Below the pieces are notes generated by a model. It saw only the letters and a list, made by a program, of their open reading frames with translations. It ran no database searches and was not told the DNA's origin. Below, piece after piece: positions 56,555 through 64,000 of a stretch of 64,000 bases of DNA. Positions within the stretch are counted from its first letter, which is position 1; each line of letters starts with the position of its first letter. This stretch comes from Drechmeria coniospora (taxonomy: Eukaryota > Ascomycota > Sordariomycetes > Hypocreales > Ophiocordycipitaceae), in contig NC_054389.1 in the NCBI RefSeq assembly GCF_001625195.1, positions 1,922,001 to 1,986,000 of the forward strand, read 5' to 3'. Made by a program: the position numbers and the translations under genes.

Positions 56555-59500
56555 GTCGTTGGCACTGACAGGGGGGGAAAGCAACCCCCCGATTCGAATA
56601 GGCTGGCGTGTCGGACCAGGCAGTCAGGGCCATGCGAGACGGATCGATGGTCGTCCTTTCGCTATGAAATGCGTCCAAGGCGGCGGCAGGCCCTCGACAG
56701 GACGAGAAATGGACCTTCGCGGGCGTAGTAGACAAGTACAGACGGCATGTGATGGACAATGCGTTGCGTGCTGGCACAGCTCAAGGTAAGGCTGGAGCGA
56801 GGGGCAGGAATGCGGGAAGCCGTCGTTGGACCTGGTTGCTAGGTCTCGTCTTGTTGCGTCAACTCGAACAAGTGAGAGTGGAGGGAAAAGAGGATCCAAA
56901 CGTCTCACGTCTCCAAGAAAATAGGTCACACGTGGCTGTGGATTTGTTTTGCCGATAATATGTCCTTGCTCGATGCGAGATATTCGAGGCAGGAACAGGC
57001 GGCAACAGACAGGATGGTGCTTCCTCGGCGGAGCGAGATGAAGCTGGGAAGGAAAGTCAAGAGGCCCAAGAACGGAGGCAAGGATTCTGAGACCTGCTAC
57101 GGGCGCCTATGCGTATCCATATATGTAAAGATACGTTTACTCGTACGAGAATTATGCCATGATACCTGGACTCCTTGGTGAGTACGGAGTACGGCGTGGT
57201 TATTGAGAAATTAACAAACATGCTATGCTGCCCGACAGCACTCTCATGGACGTACACCAGGTACAGGTACATGGACACCTCTGGTCCCGTTGGTGGAACG
57301 GGGCGTCACGAACTAACGTTCCCGTACCCACTACGAGTGCCTGCACGACAAGTACAAGTACAGATGATGTACACTTCCTGTACTCTGCACACTGTACTCT
57401 GCACAAGTGCATGTATGATATTGTCCTTATGGAGTACCAATAGTATATTAGTTGTACGTACAATGCGTGTAGGAAGTATTTCTGTATATACAGTAGACTC
57501 GGTACCACAGTGTACTCCAATCTCAGTACAGATAGGGGTGCGATACGACTTCAGTGCTGTAAAGTGCAGCACGCATATTTCCTGTCAGCTTGGTCGCCTG
57601 TTTGCTTGGACCGTGCAGCCAACCGCTACCTACAGTACAATGCCAGCAAGCACCGTTGAAGCATACCGTTGCAGACTCCTAGCCTACTAGTATCACCAGT
57701 TGTAAGCAGTGTTGTCTGTTGGCGAACCGAACAGTAATACGGGGTTCAGGACCTCCAACTCATGTTCACCCAACGGAGTAGTGCAACGCACTTCAAGCAA
57801 GCAAGTACAATGAATACTTGCCTAGTACGGAGCAGGTACAGCATGTGTACATGCGCATGTGCAAACACCAGAACGGGGAAAGCTGCCGCCAGGTGGGGAC
57901 TGGAGATTTTGGTTCATATTCAATACAAGTACAAAGTACACGTACTTACTTGGCTGTACTGTAATTAGGTGTACAACTATGTTGTAGACGTGCGGCGCAC
58001 TGCGTGTGCTGGCAGAACACGACAAAACGATCGCAGAGAAACAAGTAGTACAGGCAAGAACTTGCCTGCGAGGCCGCAGACCGCAGAATTCCCTTCGTCC
58101 GTGCTCTTGCCAAGGGCAGACAGACGGGAGCACGACAGGAGCAACCGGTACTACTTCGGCGCTCTGGCCAGGCTGGACTCACTCCGTACCAAGGTTCTCT
58201 GGCATATACCGACTGGTACCTACTAGGTACAGTATGTGCTCGTTGAGCACGGTGTACCCAGGTTAGTGGTTCTAGCACAATCAGTACCTGGCATCACCAG
58301 TCATAGCATCCACTGCCCCCAGTGTGTTCCCAGCGCTCGTACCTGAGTGGCGTCGGTGACAACAGGCAACTTCATCGGCGCCATTGTGTCATCCGCGAGT
58401 GCCACGCCATTAAATGACAGCCAATATCCGTCCGTCACATGCACGTTCTCTACGCGAGCATTACTGTAGAGCATTCGTTCTACTTGCCACGGTATCGCGC
58501 TCATGCGTGTGCATAACGCTTCCACACCCTCGTTAGGTCGCAGCTGCTGGTCATGGCTACGCAGGGCTACCCGACTCACTCCTTTCCCCCAATGTAGACG
58601 TGGAGGAGCAGGCGAGGGTTACGTGTATATGACCACAAAAGTATTCCCTCAAAATCTCGTGCGTGTGCTCCCTGCTTCCGGCACGGTGCAGGCCTACATG
58701 TACATGAGACGAACGTTTCGATCGTTTCTTTTTCAAGTCTAATAACGCAGCCGACTACTCCGTACGCGCGCACGAGCACACCACCACACTGTCTGGCCGA
58801 TGAGCCACCAAAGAAATGAACACACGTTAGTCCGTACTGGGCCTTGGAACTGCTCGTACCGGTACTTGGGGTGCCTGACAATTCAGATCCAGACTCAACA
58901 AATACACGGACTAATATAATATTGGCACGTTTGGAATCACCCCTTGATCGGCTTCGTGCCTCGGCCTTTCTGCATCCACGAATAGACAACGTAATACTGC
59001 ACCATGACAAGGACGGGCGCAGCTACGAGTAGGCGTTTATGTGTGTCCTGCACGGGCGGGCAGGTGAGCGTCATGTTCAACTTTGCGCAGATCCAACAAA
59101 TCTAAGGTGTGAAACACGTCGGTCTTGAAACCCAACTCCACCCTCGGCTCAGATGGTGGTTTGTTTTCTCGCCGTGTTCCGTACACCTCGTCGCCCTCCT
59201 GCGCCTCTGCTCGTCTGGTGTCGTCTTGTTGGCAAGTCAGCCGAATCGCGTCATCGCTGTGTCGCCAAATCAACAGTAATGCGGAGTGTCCAGTAATGGA
59301 GTGTGCAACAAGTGTCGGTTAGAGTGCAATGCTTGTGGGTGTTTGTGCACTGCAAGTACGGTCTGCACTGCAGGTGGTGAGTGACGACACACGGCATTTA
59401 GCCTGCAAGTACCACTCCACCTGCGGCAAATCGAGTGACTGGCGGCTTACAGCCGGATTCCAAAATGAACAAGGCCGACTTCGCAGCACCGCATTTGTTT

Positions 59501-62118
59501 CATACAGGTTAATTAAAAAGGAGAATCCCTGCTCATCGTCTCGGTCGCGAACGGGCATGAATTGCCCCGACCTCGTGGCAAGGACGTGTCAACCTACGTG
59601 TGGATTCGTACTCCAATGTTGAGTGATGCGGTCTTGGAGTTGTGCAGATGGCAGAGACCAGAGAGCCAAGACTGCCATGATGAAGGACGGATGCTGCATC
59701 GCAGAAATGCACTCGTGTGCGTGACATGAAGCGGAAGAGGTGTCTGGATGACGCAGCGAGTGCTCGTATTCGCGCATGCGGATGCGCGTCCTAGGCTACG
59801 AGTGCGCGAAATTGAAAATTGCGTTTCGCACAGGGCAAGCAAGCCACTTGCCGGCATGTTGGGTCGTCGTAAAATCTATGTGACAATGCCTCGCTTCTGT
59901 TGCCAGCGGGCGGTGACACATGTAAATAAGCCCATGTACTTGTAACAATTCACATTGTCTGCTTGCACATGGGTGCAACGGACAACAATGGCATCGGCCC
60001 GGCACGCCAGAGCGCGTGGAGGAAGCCACTATATTAGTCTACGGGAACAGTGCGGTCAAGCTATTCTACTGGGGAGGCGCTGTATTATTACTGACCTGAC
60101 TGTACAACGTGCTGCGAGTCCAAGTACAAGCACTCCGTACTGTATTATGTGCTTACTCCATACTTGTACGTTCCATGACCTGTAAGCACAAGTACGGTGC
60201 AACCACTGCTGTGCTGTGTTAGGTACATGTACATGCAAGACACCTGATAAAATAAACACTTGCACCTCCAAAATAGACTCGTTAGTATACTAATTACTAC
60301 TCTAAATACCTAGTAGGTACTTACTAGGTAGGTATGTAGGAACCTAGGTTAGGGTTATAGTAGCAAACACCTACAGTGCAACTGCCGAGTGCCTGGAACA
60401 ATGCTTGCCGCGTTCCCACATATATGCTGTAGCTTCGCGGGTGCTGGAAAACTTAGTTGTAGGTATATGTACCTGCAACTAAGTTTAGATACAGTATGAC
60501 GAATGGTACGAGGGCATGAATCGATTCTCTGCTTGCAAAACCTCGTCTGCTGGTAGCACCTTCAGCAGGCCGGTCGGGAGGCTACTTGGTTGGCCAAAGT
60601 CAACAGTTGCCCCGGCAGATTGCGACCAGAGCTACTCTTCGTCCTTCCACTCCAGTACGTGCAAGGCAATATTATCATCTCAACCGGATGCCATGCAGTG
60701 CAAATGTATCCGAATCAGAAGGATTCCTGATTGTTTTTTTTTTCGTGGATTGAACGGAACAGAGATGATGCCCAAATAAACGCGCGGTGACTGTTGAAAT
60801 GAACGTGTCTCAATCCAGTCATCTACGGCAAATACTTGTAGTAGTATTCGATACGAATTACTACTAGTGGGTGCTGCTGTTCTGCAAGCTAGTAATACCC
60901 GCAAGTGCTGTACGGAGTACTGTACGGAGTACTGTACGGAGTAGTACTTACTAGGTTAGTACTTGCCAAGTACTCCGTATATGGACGGTGTAATTACCTA
61001 CCTAGTAGTAAGTACGTCCTAACACTGCATGTGCTACAGTTGCCACAACCCGCTGGAGGCAGCCACCGTCAAAGTAAAATTCGAAAAAGCGTCATGTACT
61101 CCGTAACTCGATACCGAATGGCAAGTCATCCTGCCGAGCACAGCGATGTTGACGAAACACGGGCATTGGTTGATGCCTGTCGGGAAAGCGTGAGGGAGAT
61201 AGGTACCACAACGACAAGTGCAGTGCGTGCTCCGTACGATTGAGCGCAATCAGCCGCCACAAGTAGTGCCGACGGCCTGGTACGCACAAATCATGGCGGC
61301 AGGTTCAAGAAAATGTACCGCCGTAATGTGCCGAGTGCATACTAATAGCGTTCGTTGGATCTGTTCGTCCTGTCCGGAGCATTACTTAAATTAGTGTGCG
61401 GAATTCTGTATGTACAACTATTACTGTGCTTGGGAGAAAGGAACATTCGAACGAACCTACGGAGCAGCAACGGGTGCGTGTGCATGTATTGAGTACATTG
61501 GACTTGCACGAGTGCTCTACTGGGAGCCTGGTGCTGCTCTTGAACGGGACAAGTACCGAATACTTGTGCAGAATAGCGTGATGACGGGAGTGCTAGCGTC
61601 GAAAAGTGGCACCATCATGAGCGGTTCACCACCAACAGGCAGCTCCTCGCCCGCCAGAGTGGCAAGATGGCACCTTTCCAAGTTCCCGTGACTAGCCCCA
61701 TGTGACATCACAGGTTCTGCTCGGCAGTTCGCGTCGCACATTACTGGATACTCTACTTATTTACGGGAACCTTCCAGCACCTCATAGATTGTCCTGCCGC
61801 TTCGGCACGCACACAATACAATCCCGGGCCTACAGTATACACCCATCCTTCGTTGCCTCCTTTGTATTTCCTACGAAAAGCGGTCTACGTCGGTGACGGC
61901 CCCCCTGCCGTGCCCTGCGGCCTCTGCATCAATCGGTAAACCAAAGCTTATCATCCATGACCTTATCGCTGCCCCTTGATCGGTAGCAGGGTTGTCTCCC
62001 CTCCCCGTCCACGTCGGCCGCACCGCACAACCTGGAGAGACCGTCTTGGCAGCAAAGGTTGCCCAGCGACACTCCCTCGATTCGACTTGCCCGCGGCGAG
62101 AACGAAAAGTCGCAAGAC
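56555..62118. other. Gene-poor, GTAC-rich region
   Basis: About 5.5 kb without a convincing gene. Dense GTAC words occur at 57,180-58,260 and 60,080-61,110, including CCTAGTAGG/TAGGTACC palindromic stretches near 60,305-60,350 and a perfect 12-base triple repeat at 60,908-60,943. A minus-strand frame (58,301-58,579) and a plus-strand frame (61,410-61,691) look mildly protein-like but have no recognised family. Confidence 0.55.
60908..60943. repeat. Three perfect tandem copies of CTGTACGGAGTA
   Basis: A 12-base unit repeated three times without change and followed by a partial copy. It contains TACGGAGTA, the commonest dispersed word of the intergenic DNA. Confidence 0.9.
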
Positions 62119-63278
62119 ATGATGACGGCAAATGGCGAGGCGGCGGCTCCCCCCCGCGCCGAGTCTCCCACGGGCTCGCCCCGGTCCGCGTCCATCTCTC
62201 TGCAGGCGGCGGCCACGATGAACGCCGGTCTGCAGCGCGAACCATCCAGACGTGAGTGCCCTTGGATTCTTTGGGGCCCATGGACGATGTTCATGCCTCT
62301 CGCGTCCCCCAAGCCACCCGCTGACCGGTTCTGTCGTGGGTACAGAATCCTCCAGCAGCTCGCTGGCGAGGAACATTTCTTCCCCGCAAGCCAGCCGGCG
62401 GCGGTCCACGGTCCTCATGAACTTGCAGCTCAACGATCCCACCCTGCCGGCACCGGGGGAGATGGCCTACGACCACTCTGGCTACCAGCGACACAGCCCG
62501 CTACCCCTCTCGGGCTCGCCCTTGACGGCCGATCCCCATCACCACCGCGCCCCGAGCTTGGGCGAGCTCCACCAGGAGCTGGAAGCGGAGCAGGAGGCCC
62601 ATGTGGTGCGTCGCGTCACATCCAGCCGCGGCTCGCTCGTCCCGCTAACGGTCGACAGAACCGCCTCCTGCTGATGATCCGGCAGCAGCAGCTGGAGCTC
62701 CAACGCCTGCAGGCCTCACGGCCATCCCAGAGCCATGACGCCTCGGCCGACGACGGCGTCTCCGAATCACGGGAGCGGCCTATTCCGCCATCGCAGCTCG
62801 CGCTGTCGGGCAGCCACCCGGTTGGCTCCGTCGGCTCGTACTCCCGCTCGCCCGGGTTGCCGCACCCTCGGAGCTCCTTCGACATGGCCCGAGCGGACAT
62901 TCAGCGTCGTTCCCGAACGCCGAGCCGCGGCCCGTCCCCCCGACTTCGAGCGACGTCCATCAGTGCCGAGAGTGGAGAGTGGGTCTTGGGTGGCCGTGAC
63001 GAGAGCGCCTTTTATCAAGCGGAGGCGCAGATGCTCGTCCGTGAGAATCAGATGCTGCGGCATCGCATTCGCGATCTAGGTATGTCCTCGAGCTGCCTGG
63101 CGGCTCGCCTATCCGAAAGCCTCTCACGCTGAACTGACCGACGCAACCTACAGAGAAGCAACTGGCGGAAACCTCGACTAGCGCGACGGCCGCGACGGAA
63201 CCGGCTATCCCGTCTCAGCTCACACGTTCATCGACGGTGGCGGATGAGGAAGCGGAATCCACGACCGACACGACGTGA
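62119..63278 (+). CDS. Small Ser-rich protein with C-terminal coiled coil, function unknown
   Basis: Four exons: 62119-62251, 62346-62605, 62659-63079 and 63154-63278; 312 residues, all junctions in phase with good branch sites (GCTGACC, GCTAACG, ACTGACC). The N-terminal third is Ser/Pro-rich. NRLLLMIRQQQLELQRLQ at about 132-149 and AEAQMLVRENQMLRHRIRDL continuing EKQLAE (about 252-277) are strongly heptad-like, suggesting a coiled-coil dimer. The basic residues needed for a bZIP DNA-binding region are not evident before the coiled coil. The C-terminus is Thr/Ser/Glu-rich. I recall similar hypothetical proteins in filamentous ascomycetes but no function. Confidence 0.75.
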
Positions 63279-64000
63279 GAAAACACGCACGCCGGCACGG
63301 CTTGGTCTGGAGGGGTTCGTCCCGTTGGCTTTCGTCTGCCATTTCGGCGCTTGCCGGCAGGTCGGAACAAGAAAGAAAGGATGGGTGAGGTCTCTCGCCG
63401 TCTACCTCCCTCTTGAGATCGTGCACTTCAGCGGTTGTGGGAGAGGACGAGGCATGCTGCGACGTCAGACATGCATGTATGTTCACCGTCTCAGGCGTCG
63501 TGGCATCTCGTACGAGACAATAAATCGTCACGTTATCTTTACAATGTCGTCATGTGCATGTCAGTCGAAACCCTTTATTCCGAGACTGTGTCGCATCGGC
63601 AGATCCATAACCAGTTGATAATATGCTGCGCACTGCATCTTCAGCGGCGGGTCATTGGCCATAGGTGTCTCAGTAGTGGCTTACGGCGGAGCTTCCGCAT
63701 CCTTCGCTGCAAGCTTCTGACCCTTTCGTCAAGCTAGGCAATGAACTATTAATTAATTGGAGTACGGAGTAATACTCCGTACTCTTACTTGCATATATAC
63801 AGTATACTGTACTCGCACACGCAGTTTGTGAAACTAAATGCATGTTGCAACATACAATATTCCTACGTTCTGTTTTACTATTTTATTGTTGCCTACTTCG
63901 ACAAGCAGATACGTACGATTATCCACCCACTTGATGTGATTGCGGCCACCGCCTTCGCTTGCCTCGCTTGATTGCTCCTCCCTCCCTCCCTCACCTCACC
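63279..64000. other. Intergenic region to the window edge
   Basis: No gene seen. The first part is probably the 3' UTR of the coiled-coil gene. A TACTCCGTA inverted repeat lies at 63,761-63,783. Confidence 0.6.
63761..63783. repeat. Perfect inverted repeat, 10-base arms, 3-base spacer
   Basis: AGTACGGAGT and ACTCCGTACT flank AAT. It is the dispersed TACGGAGTA word in head-to-head arrangement and could form a hairpin or a dimer binding site. Confidence 0.9.

Noticed and set aside
58301..59010. Two minus-strand frames that look mildly protein-like
   Set aside because: Short, in different frames, no splice signals that join them into a sensible protein.

Overview
This is nuclear DNA of a filamentous ascomycete fungus. 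The evidence is short introns (about 50-130 bases) with GT..AG ends and CT(A/G)AC-type branch sites, GC-rich C-ending codons, and fungal families: GH76 mannanase, a WSC-domain GH16 glucanase, a Zn2Cys6 regulator and PEX12. The protein set fits Sordariomycetes, perhaps Hypocreales, but I cannot name the species. Gene models were built by joining exons by hand. For every multi-exon gene the splice phases agree and the summed exon length is a multiple of three.

Layout. 0-20 kb is a normal gene block: the 5' end of a GH76 cell-wall enzyme (-), a fungal-specific zinc-motif/SH3 protein (-), a TMEM16/anoctamin scramblase or channel (-), a calcineurin-like metallophosphoesterase (+), a GH16-WSC cell-wall glucanase (-) and PEX12 (-). 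20-28.7 kb is accessory DNA. It is full of short GTAC-based words and holds three paralogous small secreted proteins, all on the minus strand, about 2-3 kb apart. 28.7-39.9 kb has no convincing gene. 39.9-57 kb is gene-bearing again: an MFS transporter (+), a PPR1-like Zn2Cys6 factor (+), a single-pass membrane protein (-), a secreted sorbosone/glucose dehydrogenase-like protein (-) and a PH-domain protein (-). 57-62 kb is another gene-poor, GTAC-rich stretch. A small coiled-coil protein (+) lies at 62.1-63.3 kb.

The gene blocks look like housekeeping and cell-surface functions (wall remodelling, membrane lipid/ion handling, peroxisome import, transport) and show no obvious biosynthetic cluster. 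The most interesting signal is the tandem family of small secreted proteins. The three copies share a signal peptide and a Cys-containing core. Each has an AT-rich TATA-like element 85-91 bases before its ATG, and a similar block lies 180-290 bases upstream of each. They look like a locally duplicated, candidate effector-type gene family with its promoter. The second notable signal is the extreme enrichment of intergenic DNA in TACTCCGTA/TACGGAGTA and related GTAC words, which I did not find inside any modelled exon.
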